A DNA stretch of 64,000 nt. It comes from Nonomuraea gerenzanensis. GTDB taxonomy: Bacteria > Actinomycetota > Actinomycetes > Streptosporangiales > Streptosporangiaceae. The stretch lies in assembly GCF_020215645.1 (NCBI RefSeq), contig NZ_CP084058.1, forward strand, positions 4,278,001 to 4,342,000, in the 5' to 3' direction. The position numbers and the translations under genes are program-made. The notes beneath the pieces are model-generated. The model did no database searches and was not told the DNA's origin. It was given only the letters and a program-made list of their open reading frames with translations. Shown piece by piece: positions 8,691 through 17,714 of this stretch (its first letter is position 1; the number at the start of each line of letters is the position of its first letter).

Positions 8691-9368
8691 TTAACTTTCC
8701 ATGGGGATCCGGTAGAGCAACTCTGGCCGGCCCACCCCGCCGTACTGCGGGATGCGGGCCGCCACACCCAGCTCGACCAGGTATTCCAGGTACCTGCGTG
8801 CCGTCACGCGAGACACTCCGATCGCGTCGGCCACGGCCTGCGCGCCCATCCCCTCCGGGCGCTCACGCAACCTCGACACCACGGTGTCCAGAGTGTCGCG
8901 GGCCATGCCTTTCGGCAGCTCCGAGGGACCGCGCAGGGTGCCGAGCACCCGATCCACGTCGCCCTGCCCCACCGCGAGGCCCGCCTCCTCCTTGAACCGG
9001 GCGTAACGCGTCAGCTTCTCCGCCAGTGTCGCGAACGTGAACGGCTTGAGCAGGTACTGCGAGACTCCGAGCGACACCGCTGAACGGACCATGGCCAGAT
9101 CGCGAGCGGAGGTGACCGCGATCACGTCGCACATGAGGCCGCCCGCCCGCACCGCGCGGCACACGTCCAGGCCGTGCATGTCGGGCAGGTAGAGGTCGAG
9201 CAGGATGAGGTCCACCTGCTGGTCCACGGGCCGCCCGCGTAGGAAGCGCAGCGCCTCCGCGCCCGACCTGGCCACCCCGGCGACCTGGAAGCCGGGCACC
9301 CGCTCGACGTAGATGCGGTTCGCCTCGGCGGTGATCTCCTCGTCCTCCACCACCAGCACGGAGATCAT
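8691..9368 (-). CDS. CitB/DcuR-family response regulator
   Basis: 225 residues. The receiver domain has acidic E8/D9, phosphoacceptor D58 (LLDLYLPD) and K108 (LLKPF). The C-terminal half has a winged-helix segment (VADAIGVSRVTARRYLEYL) typical of CitB/DctR/MalR regulators of C4-dicarboxylate or citrate genes. Its ATG overlaps the stop codon of the sensor kinase (ATGA), showing tight coupling. Expected target is the divergent dctA at 10955. Ends 73 bp before the TTG of the nonulosonate fusion; a GGCCG / CGGCC hairpin in that gap may separate the units. Confidence 0.9.
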   Translation of the reverse strand: MISVLVVEDEEITAEANRIYVERVPGFQVAGVARSGAEALRFLRGRPVDQQVDLILLDLYLPDMHGLDVCRAVRAGGLMCDVIAVTSARDLAMVRSAVSLGVSQYLLKPFTFATLAEKLTRYARFKEEAGLAVGQGDVDRVLGTLRGPSELPKGMARDTLDTVVSRLRERPEGMGAQAVADAIGVSRVTARRYLEYLVELGVAARIPQYGGVGRPELLYRIPMES

Positions 9369-10846
9369 GGCCGCGGCAGCCTCACCGTGAACGCCGAGCC
9401 CTCGACCTCGATCGTGCCGCGCAGCCGCCGCACCGCCTGCCCCACCAGCGCCAGGCCCAGCCCGCGCCCGTCGCCCTTGGTGGTCCAGCCCTTGTCGAAG
9501 ACGTCCTCGCCCGCCGGGCCTGGCCCGTTGTCGGACACCCTGATCAGCACCTGCCCCGCGCCCCCGCTCAGGTGCACCTCCACCCGGGTGGCCGCGTCGA
9601 TCGCGTTGTCGATCAGGTTGCCCACGATCGTGACCAGCTCGCGGGCGTCCAGGCCGAGGTCGTCCAGCTCGCTGTCCTGGCTGATCACCAGCTCGGCGCC
9701 GCGCTCGGCCGCCTCGGCGCTCTTGCCCAGCAGCAGCGCCGCCAGCACCGGCTCGCGCACCGCGCCCACGACCCGGTCGGTCAGCTCCTGCGCGGCCCGC
9801 AGCTCCGCGGTGCCCAGCGCCACCGCCTGCTCGGTGCGGCCCAGCTCCACCAGCGTGATGACCGTGTGCAGCCGGTTGGCGGCCTCGTGCGCGGCCGAGC
9901 GCAGCGACTCGGCGAAGCCGCGCTCGGCGTCGAGCTGGCCCGTCAGCGCCTGCAGCTCGGTGTGGTCGCGCACGGTGACGACCGTGCCGAGCCTGCTGGC
10001 CGCGCTGTTGACGGCCAGCACGCGGTCGCCGACCAGGTGGATGCGCTCCTCGTCGGCGGCCAGCACCGCCTCCAGGCCCAGCTCCCGCACGTGCCGGCCC
10101 TCGGCGTCGGCGGGCAGGCCGAGCAGCAGCCGGGCGGCGTCGTTGCAGAGCGTCAGCGTGCCGTCCTGGCCGACCAGCAGCAGGCCCTCCCTGACGGCGT
10201 GCAGGACCGCGTCGTGGTGGGCGTGGATGCGGCCCAGCTCCACCGGGCCCAGGCCGTGCGTCTGGCGGCGCAGCCGCGCGGTCACCAGCCACGTGCCCGC
10301 CGCGCCCAGCCCGAGCGCCAGCGCCACGATGAGGCCGCCCCAGGCGAGCTGGTCGCGCAGCCTGGCGCTGATCCTGTCGATCGTGATCCCCGCGCTGACC
10401 AGCGCCCGCACCCGGCCGCCGGCCATGACCGGCGTCACCGCCCGCTTGGAGGCGCCCAGCGTGCCGGTGTAGGTCTCGGTGAACGTCTCGCCGCGCAGCG
10501 CCGGCTCGATGTGGCCGAGGAAGCGCTTGCCGATCTCGGCCTCGTTCGGATGGGTGTAGCGGGTGCCGTCCGGCTTCATGATCGTGATGAAATCGACCCC
10601 CGTCGCCGCCCGTGCCCGCTGCGCGTACGGCTGCAGCCGCGCCGTCGGGTCCCGCTCGTCCAGCGCCTCCAGCACGTCGGGGGAGGCCGCCACGCTGACC
10701 GCCACCGCCGTGGCCGTGGCCCCCGCCTCCTCCTGGAGCAGCTCGTGGGCCTGCAGCAGGGCCAGCAGCGCGCCGCCCGCCGCCGTGACGGCGACGACGA
10801 GCAGCTGCAGGACCAGCATCTGCCCTGCCAGGCTCCAGCGGCGCAT
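9365..10846 (-). CDS. CitA/DcuS-family sensor histidine kinase
   Basis: 493 residues from ATG at 10846, chosen because GGAGGGG lies six bases upstream; an earlier ATG (10861) overlaps that site. Order: TM1 about 10-32, extracytoplasmic sCache-like sensor about 35-165 (YTHPNEAEIGKRF motif), TM2 about 171-190, cytoplasmic PAS about 205-300, SpoOB-type dimerisation helix with H320 in SAAHEAANRLH, and an HATPase domain (NLIDNAIDAA, DNGPG, GRGLGLALV). The H-box form is specific to CitA/DcuS. It probably senses an external C4-dicarboxylate and phosphorylates the regulator at 8691. Confidence 0.92.
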   Translation of the reverse strand: MRRWSLAGQMLVLQLLVVAVTAAGGALLALLQAHELLQEEAGATATAVAVSVAASPDVLEALDERDPTARLQPYAQRARAATGVDFITIMKPDGTRYTHPNEAEIGKRFLGHIEPALRGETFTETYTGTLGASKRAVTPVMAGGRVRALVSAGITIDRISARLRDQLAWGGLIVALALGLGAAGTWLVTARLRRQTHGLGPVELGRIHAHHDAVLHAVREGLLLVGQDGTLTLCNDAARLLLGLPADAEGRHVRELGLEAVLAADEERIHLVGDRVLAVNSAASRLGTVVTVRDHTELQALTGQLDAERGFAESLRSAAHEAANRLHTVITLVELGRTEQAVALGTAELRAAQELTDRVVGAVREPVLAALLLGKSAEAAERGAELVISQDSELDDLGLDARELVTIVGNLIDNAIDAATRVEVHLSGGAGQVLIRVSDNGPGPAGEDVFDKGWTTKGDGRGLGLALVGQAVRRLRGTIEVEGSAFTVRLPRP

Positions 10847-10954
10847 CGGATTCCCCTCCATGTACGAAACTTACGCAATGGTGACCTGCATCACTCGTGA
10901 GGCGCATAGTCGCACGACGAGAAGGTCCCTCGAAAACCGCCGGAGAACCCCCCT

Positions 10955-12310
10955 ATGCGCGATCGCACCCGCTATCTATACCTGGCCGTCATCGTGGCGG
11001 TCCTGCTCGGCATCCTGGTCGGCTTCATCTGGCCGGACGTGGGCAAGGAGCTCAAACCCCTCGGCACCGGCTTCGTGGCGCTGATCCAGATGGTGATCGG
11101 CCCCATCATCTTCTGCACGATCGTGCTCGGCATCGGCTCCGTACGCCAGGCGGCCCAGGTCGGCAAGGTCGGCGGGCTGGCCCTCGGCTACTTCATCGCC
11201 ATGTCCACGGTCGCCCTGGTCATCGGCCTGATCGTGGGCAACGTCATCGACCCGGGCTCGGGGCTGCAGCTCACCGACACGGCCAGGCAGGCCGCCGAGG
11301 CGGAGGCGGCCAAGGGCGCCGACGCCAGCACCGTGGACTTCCTGCTCGGCATCATCCCCGAGACGGTCGTCTCGGCGCTCACCGACGGCTCGGTGCTGCA
11401 GGCCCTGCTGGTCGCCCTGCTCACCGGCTTCGCGCTGCAGGCCATGGGCCCCAAGGGCGCGCCGATCCTGCGCGGCGTGGAGCACTTCCAGCGGCTCGTG
11501 TTCCGCATCCTCGCCATGATCATGTGGGCGGCGCCGGTGGGCGCGTTCGGCGCGATCGCGGCCGTCGTGGGCGCCACCGGCATCGAGGCGCTCAAGAGCC
11601 TGGCCATCATCATGATCGCCTTCTACGTGACGTGCGTGCTGTTCGTCGGCGTGGTGCTCGGCGCGATCCTGTGGCTGGTGGCCCGGATCAACCTGTGGTC
11701 GCTGCTGCGCTACCTCGGCCGCGAGTTCCTGCTCATCCTGTCCACCTCCTCCTCGGAGACCGCCCTGCCGCGGCTCATCGCGAAGATGGAGCACCTGGGC
11801 GTGAGCAAGACCGTGGCCGGCATCACCGTGCCGACCGGCTACTCCTTCAACCTCGACGGCACCGCGATCTACCTGACCATGGCCACGCTGTTCATCGCCA
11901 CGGCCACCGGCTCGCCGCTGGAGTTCGGGGAGCAGGTCGCGCTGCTGCTGTTCATGATGATCGCCTCCAAGGGCGCCGCCGGCGTCACCGGCGCGGGCCT
12001 GGCCACGCTGGCCGGCGGCCTGCAGGCGCACCGGCCCGAGCTGGTGGACGGGGTGGGCCTCATCGTGGGCATCGACCGCTTCATGTCCGAGGCGCGGGCG
12101 CTGACCAACTTCGCCGGCAACGCCGTGGCCACCGTGCTCGTCGGCACCTGGACCGGGGAGTTCGACCGGGAACGGGCGGAGCGGGTGCTGGCGGGGCAGG
12201 CGCCGTTCGACGAGGCCACGCTGCTGGACGACGACGACGCGGACGTGCCAGCCGGGCGGGACGGGCGGGACGAGCCTCGCGAGCCCGCCAAGGAGATGTC
12301 CCCGGCCTAA
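10955..12310 (+). CDS. dctA: Dicarboxylate:cation symporter (DctA type, DAACS family)
   Basis: 451 residues with the hallmarks of the glutamate/dicarboxylate symporter family: TSSSETALPRL in the HP1 loop, NLDGTAIY (the NMDGT-type cation motif), and GIDRFMSEARALTNFAGN near the C-terminus. It imports succinate, fumarate or malate with protons or sodium across the inner membrane. GGAG sits nine bases before the ATG. It is divergent from the CitA/CitB-type kinase pair across 108 bp, the usual arrangement for a transporter controlled by such a system. The acidic C-terminal tail (LDDDDAD...) is not conserved. Confidence 0.93.
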   Translation: MRDRTRYLYLAVIVAVLLGILVGFIWPDVGKELKPLGTGFVALIQMVIGPIIFCTIVLGIGSVRQAAQVGKVGGLALGYFIAMSTVALVIGLIVGNVIDPGSGLQLTDTARQAAEAEAAKGADASTVDFLLGIIPETVVSALTDGSVLQALLVALLTGFALQAMGPKGAPILRGVEHFQRLVFRILAMIMWAAPVGAFGAIAAVVGATGIEALKSLAIIMIAFYVTCVLFVGVVLGAILWLVARINLWSLLRYLGREFLLILSTSSSETALPRLIAKMEHLGVSKTVAGITVPTGYSFNLDGTAIYLTMATLFIATATGSPLEFGEQVALLLFMMIASKGAAGVTGAGLATLAGGLQAHRPELVDGVGLIVGIDRFMSEARALTNFAGNAVATVLVGTWTGEFDRERAERVLAGQAPFDEATLLDDDDADVPAGRDGRDEPREPAKEMSPA

Positions 12311-12320
12311 CGTCCAGCGG

Positions 12321-12353
12321 GCGGCGGGGAGGGCTCAGAGGCCTCCCCGCCGC
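12321..12353. terminator. Bidirectional intrinsic terminator
   Basis: A perfect 12-bp inverted repeat (GCGGCGGGGAGG at 12321-12332, CCTCCCCGCCGC at 12342-12353) with a 9-base loop lies between the convergent dctA (ends 12310) and the methyltransferase (ends 12387). There is no U-tract, as is common in high-GC actinobacteria. Confidence 0.8.
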
Positions 12354-12386
12354 TCTCCGGCGTGCGCCTCCCCGCCGGTGCCGGCG

Positions 12387-13226
12387 TCAGGGCTTGCGGC
12401 CGATCCCCGCGTACGCCATCCGCGCCAGGTCCTCGTCCACGAAGACCGGGTTGAGCGGGTCGTGGAACGGCCAGACCTGGTGGTCGGGCAGCCCCGTGGC
12501 CAGCCCGGGCGGGATCAGCTCGAAGTCGCCGAAGAAGGCCGCGATCTCGGTGCCCGCCCGGGGCGTGAAGTCGGCGTTGGCCTTGCGGTAGAACTCGCTG
12601 ACCTGCGCCGCCCGCTCCGTGGCCACGTCGTTGGTGACGTGCGAGATCGCCAGGTAGCTGCCGGGCGCGAGCGCGTCGCGGTAGGCGGCCATGAACCGCT
12701 GCGGCTCGTCCTGCTCGGTGATGAAGTGCAGGACGAACATCATCAGCACGGCCACCGGCCGGTCGAAGTCGATCAGGCCGCGCACCTCGGGGTCGGACAG
12801 GATCTCCTCCGGCCTGCGGCAGTCGCCCAGCACCATCGCCACCCGGTTCGGGTCGGCCAGCAGCGCCCTGCCGTGCGTGGCCACCACCGGGTCGTTGTCC
12901 ACGTACACCACCCTGGCCTCGGGTGCGTGGCGCAGCGCCACCTCGTGCACGTTCTCCTGCGCCGGCAGGCCGGAGCCCAGGTCGAGGAACTGGGTGACGC
13001 CCTGCCGGCAGAGGTACTGCACCACCCGGCCGATCAGCGCGCGGTTCTCCCTGGTGCCGTCGCGGACCTCGGGCATCACGCTCAGCACCATGTCACCGAG
13101 CTCCCGGTCGGCCTTGAAGTTGTCCTTGCCGCCGAGGAAGTAGTCATACATCCGCGCCGCGTTGGGGATGTGGGGGTTCACGCCCTGCGGCGCCTGCTCC
13201 GTCATGAAACCATGATCCACGACCAT
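12387..13226 (-). CDS. SAM-dependent methyltransferase, SAV2177/DUF574 family
   Basis: 279 residues. The N-terminus has the family signature NPHIPNAARMYDYFLGGKDNF, split here as NPHIPNAARMYDYFLGG plus KDNF; then QFLDLGSGLP (SAM-binding motif I) and VVYVDNDP (motif II). This actinobacterial family is strongly expanded in Streptomyces and Streptosporangiaceae; its substrates are unknown. A second ATG 21 bases downstream (13205) is an equally plausible start, because neither has a clear Shine-Dalgarno site. It lies 12 bp downstream of an orphan sensor kinase on the same strand. Confidence 0.87.
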   Translation of the reverse strand: MVVDHGFMTEQAPQGVNPHIPNAARMYDYFLGGKDNFKADRELGDMVLSVMPEVRDGTRENRALIGRVVQYLCRQGVTQFLDLGSGLPAQENVHEVALRHAPEARVVYVDNDPVVATHGRALLADPNRVAMVLGDCRRPEEILSDPEVRGLIDFDRPVAVLMMFVLHFITEQDEPQRFMAAYRDALAPGSYLAISHVTNDVATERAAQVSEFYRKANADFTPRAGTEIAAFFGDFELIPPGLATGLPDHQVWPFHDPLNPVFVDEDLARMAYAGIGRKP

Positions 13227-13238
13227 GGTTCCGGAAAT

Positions 13239-14588
13239 CTACTCGAACGCCATCGGAAGCCGCAGAACGAACCGGGCGCCGCCTGGGCAGTCCTCCACGC
13301 GGATCTCGCCGCGGTGCGCCATGGCCACATCGCGCGCGATGGCCAGGCCGAGGCCCGTGCCGCCCGCGTCGCGGCTGCGGGCGGCGTCGAGGCGGGTGAA
13401 GCGCTCGAAGATGCGCTCGCGGTCGCACTCGGCGATCTCCATGCCGTCGTTCTCGACCGCCAGCACCGCCGTGTCCGGCTCCTGCCTGCGGACGGTGACC
13501 TTCACGCTGTGCTCGGCGTGCCGCTGGGCGTTGTCCACCAGGTTCGTCAGGACCCTGGCGAGCTGCAGCCGCACGGCCTCCACCACGACCCCCTCGGCCA
13601 GCTCCACCCGCACGGGCAGCTTGTCGCTGCGGACGGCGAGCTCCTTGCGCACCAGGTCGGCCAGGTCGACGCGCTCCTTGACGACGTCCACCCGGGAGCC
13701 GATCCTGGCCAGCAGCAGCAGGTCGGTGATGATCGCCTCCAGCCGGTCGGTGTCGCGCAGCGCGCTGCGCACCAGCGCCTCCATGTCGGTGTCGTCCGGG
13801 TAGAGCTGGGCGCTCTCCAGCTGGGCGCGCAGCCCGGCGATCGGGGTGCGCAGCTCGTGGGAGGCGTCGGAGGCGAACTGGCGCTGCTGCTCGGCGGAGC
13901 GTTCCAGGCGGGTCAGCGTGCTGTTGACCGAGCGGGCCAGCTCGGCCACCTCGTCGTCGCCGGGCGGCTGCGTGACGCGGTGGCTGAGGTCGCCGGCGTG
14001 CACGGCGTCCAGCTCGGCCCGCATGGTCGCCACCGGCCGCAGCGCCCGGCCGGTGACCAGCCACGTCGCCCACGCCGTCACCCCGATGAGCAGGCCGACC
14101 TCGGCGAACACGATGACCTCGAGCGTCCTGCTGGACAGCACCTCCGGGGAGCTGCGGCCCGCGTAGACGACGGGGGAGTCGGTGAACATGCTGACCCGCA
14201 CCGCCGTCAGGTGCACGCACTCGGTCGGCAGGCAGCTGGTGGTGCTGACGACCCGGTTCCTGGCCGTCGGGCGCACGTCGCTGAGCGGCGGCAGGTTCCT
14301 GGCGGCGTCGCTCGTGGCCAGGATCCGCCCGTCGGGCCCCACCACCTGGATCAGGTCCACCGTCGGGTGCGGCACCGGGATGGCGGCGCCCATGGGCAGG
14401 GCGCCGCCGCGCATCTCGTAGGCGACCCGCTCGGCGGTGTCCCTGGTCTCGCTGAACACGGCGGCGGTGATCACCGACCTGGTCACCAGGACTCCGGCGA
14501 TGCCCACGGGGATGAGCACGAGGGCGGCTACGGCCGTCGCGATGAGGGTGACGCGTCCCCGCAGGGACCTGGCCCACCAGGGTGCCAT
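13239..14588 (-). CDS. Orphan HAMP-type sensor histidine kinase
   Basis: 449 residues: TM1 about 12-36, an extracytoplasmic sensor about 37-152, TM2 about 155-178, HAMP about 180-232, HisKA with H244 in FASDASHELRTPI, and HATPase_c (NLVDNAQRHA, GGTGLGLAI). The sensor carries two close cysteines (C119 and C124 in SCLPTEC), which could form a disulfide or bind a ligand. No response regulator is next to it, so its partner is unknown. The downstream methyltransferase on the same strand may be in the same transcript. Confidence 0.9.
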   Translation of the reverse strand: MAPWWARSLRGRVTLIATAVAALVLIPVGIAGVLVTRSVITAAVFSETRDTAERVAYEMRGGALPMGAAIPVPHPTVDLIQVVGPDGRILATSDAARNLPPLSDVRPTARNRVVSTTSCLPTECVHLTAVRVSMFTDSPVVYAGRSSPEVLSSRTLEVIVFAEVGLLIGVTAWATWLVTGRALRPVATMRAELDAVHAGDLSHRVTQPPGDDEVAELARSVNSTLTRLERSAEQQRQFASDASHELRTPIAGLRAQLESAQLYPDDTDMEALVRSALRDTDRLEAIITDLLLLARIGSRVDVVKERVDLADLVRKELAVRSDKLPVRVELAEGVVVEAVRLQLARVLTNLVDNAQRHAEHSVKVTVRRQEPDTAVLAVENDGMEIAECDRERIFERFTRLDAARSRDAGGTGLGLAIARDVAMAHRGEIRVEDCPGGARFVLRLPMAFE

Positions 14589-14654
14589 CTCACGAGGCTA
14601 CCGAGAGTGATCTCCGACAATTGCCGCGTAACGGGAAAGCTTTCGCCAATCCCC

Positions 14655-16148
<1,494 letters not shown>

Positions 16149-16215
16149 GGTTGTCCTTCCCCCGGGGCGGTGATGTTCCGGTCAACGATGTCGCGATCAC
16201 CCGCGAACGGTCAAG

Positions 16216-16236
16216 CGCAAGTTTCGGAAACTTGCG
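16216..16236. promoter_or_regulatory. Perfect palindromic operator, mal region
   Basis: Two perfect 10-base arms, CGCAAGTTTC (16216-16225) and GAAACTTGCG (16227-16236), flank a single G. It lies between the divergent alpha-glucosidase and malE genes, close to the alpha-glucosidase start. CTTGC/GCAAG cores recur at 16309-16342, suggesting one regulator binds several times; a LacI-family MalR-type repressor is the likely ligand. Confidence 0.7.
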
Positions 16237-16255
16237 GACCGCGTCCCTAGCATAT

Positions 16256-16263
16256 GAACGTTC
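16256..16263. promoter_or_regulatory. AACGTT box (LacI-type half-operator candidate)
   Basis: The palindrome GAACGTTC has the central ACGT/CG symmetry usual for LacI-family sites. A second related box, GAAACGTTCAAG, lies at 16357-16368 just before malE. Their spacing of about 100 bp could allow looping. The repressor encoded at 37911 is a candidate ligand; this is inferred. Confidence 0.45.
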
Positions 16264-16308
16264 AGCAGCGAGGTCAGCCGGGGTGAACCGGATGTGGATC
16301 AGGTAACG

Positions 16309-16342
16309 CTCTTTCGCAAGTTCTTCCAATTCTTGCAAAGAG
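16309..16342. promoter_or_regulatory. Inverted-repeat operator upstream of malE
   Basis: CTCTTTCGCAAG (16309-16320) and CTTGCAAAGAG (16332-16342) form an inverted repeat with one extra base in the left arm and an 11-base spacer. It lies about 90 bp before the malE start. The GCAAG/CTTGC cores match the palindrome at 16216-16236 and resemble the CTTGCA elements reported near streptomycete mal promoters. Confidence 0.65.
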
Positions 16343-16432
16343 CCGCTAACGTCCCGGAAACGTTCAAGCTTTCTTCCCCGGCGGCGGCGCGTGCGGCGCC
16401 GCCGTTTCCTCGGTGACCTCAGGAGGTCCTCC

Positions 16433-17710
16433 ATGCGCATGCGGGCTCTGGGAGTGGCAGCACTCGCGACCCTGGCGTTCGCCGCGACAGCGTGCGGTAG
16501 CTCCCCGTCGGCCGCGCCGACGGCGGCCCCGGGCACGTCCGCCCCGGCCTCGGCCTCCGCCGCCGCCGGCGGTGGCGCCCTCGTGATCTGGGCCGACCCG
16601 CTGCGCGTCAAGCCGCTGCAGCCCTTCGCCGAGCAGTTCGGCACCGAGAACGGCGTGACCGTCGAGGTGAAGGAGATCAGCAAGGACAACCAGATGACCT
16701 TCCTGACCGCCTCCCAGCAGGGCAGCGGCCCGGACATCGTGATCGGCGCGCACGACTGGATCGGCAACCTGGTGCAGAACGGCGCCATCGACCCCGTCAC
16801 GCTCACCGAGGAGCAGAAGGCGTCGTTCTCCCCGAAGGCCATCCAGGCGGTGACGTTCAACGGCCAGATCTACGGAGCCCCGTACGCGCTGGAGAACATC
16901 GCCCTGATCCGCAACACCGACCTCGCCCCCGACGCGCCCGCCACGATCGAGGAGATGATCGGCAAGGGCAAGGAGCTGAAGGAGGCCGGCAAGGTCAAGG
17001 AGGTGCTCTGCATCCCGGTCGGCCAGAAGGGCGACGCCTTCCACGTCTACCCGATCTTCGCCTCCGGCGGCGGCGCGCTGTTCGGCACCACCGCGAGCGG
17101 CGACCCCGACCCCAAGCAGGTGCTGCTCGGCTCCGAGGACTCCGTCAAGGCGTTCGGCAAGCTCAAGGAGCTGGGCGAGAAGGGCGACGGCGCGCTGCGC
17201 ACCTCGCTGACCAACGAGAACTACATCGTCAACTTCGCCGGCGGCAAGTGCGCCTACCTCGTCTCCGGCCCGTGGGCGATCAGCGAGGTGAAGAAGGGCG
17301 GCATCAAGTACGACATCAGCGCCGTCCCCGCGTTCAAGGACGGCAAGCCCGCCACCCCGTTCGTCGGCGTGCAGAGCTTCTTCGTCGCCTCCAAGGGCAA
17401 GAACAAGGCCCTGGCCCAGGAGTTCGTCGCCAACTACGTGACCAACAAGGACGTCGCCAAGGCCCTCTACGACGCCGACCCGCGGCCCCCGGCGCTGACC
17501 GCCGCGCTGGAGGAGGTCAAGGCGAGCGACCCCGACGCCGTCAAGTTCCTGGACGCCGGCAAGGACGGCATGCCGATGCCCGCCATCCCCGAGATGGCCG
17601 CCATCTGGGAGCCGTTCGGCATCGCCGAGAACGCCGTGGTCAAGGGCGGCGACGCCGCCAAGGCCGCCACGGCGGCGCAGAAGGCCATCGACGGCTCGCT
17701 CAAGAACTGA
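16433..17710 (+). CDS. malE: Maltodextrin ABC transporter, substrate-binding lipoprotein
   Basis: 425 residues from ATG 16433, chosen for the AGGAGG at 16421-16426; a GTG at 16391 would add 14 residues before the signal. A lipoprotein signal ends in ATAC, placing the lipidated Cys at residue 21. An Ala/Ser/Pro linker follows, then the extracellular solute-binding domain 1 fold (ALVIWADPLRVKPLQPFAEQF, YGAPYALENIALIRN, ISAVPAFKDGKP), closest in form to MalE. It captures maltose or maltodextrins outside the membrane and hands them to MalFG. First gene of malEFG-GH13; operators lie in the 284-bp region upstream. Confidence 0.92.
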   Translation: MRMRALGVAALATLAFAATACGSSPSAAPTAAPGTSAPASASAAAGGGALVIWADPLRVKPLQPFAEQFGTENGVTVEVKEISKDNQMTFLTASQQGSGPDIVIGAHDWIGNLVQNGAIDPVTLTEEQKASFSPKAIQAVTFNGQIYGAPYALENIALIRNTDLAPDAPATIEEMIGKGKELKEAGKVKEVLCIPVGQKGDAFHVYPIFASGGGALFGTTASGDPDPKQVLLGSEDSVKAFGKLKELGEKGDGALRTSLTNENYIVNFAGGKCAYLVSGPWAISEVKKGGIKYDISAVPAFKDGKPATPFVGVQSFFVASKGKNKALAQEFVANYVTNKDVAKALYDADPRPPALTAALEEVKASDPDAVKFLDAGKDGMPMPAIPEMAAIWEPFGIAENAVVKGGDAAKAATAAQKAIDGSLKN

Positions 17711-17714
17711 CGAC

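Noticed and set aside
8618..8767. Extension of the nonulosonate fusion to 8767
   Set aside because: The TTG at 8617 has a proper GAGGAGA site and begins directly with the NeuA motif; the extension overlaps the response-regulator gene.
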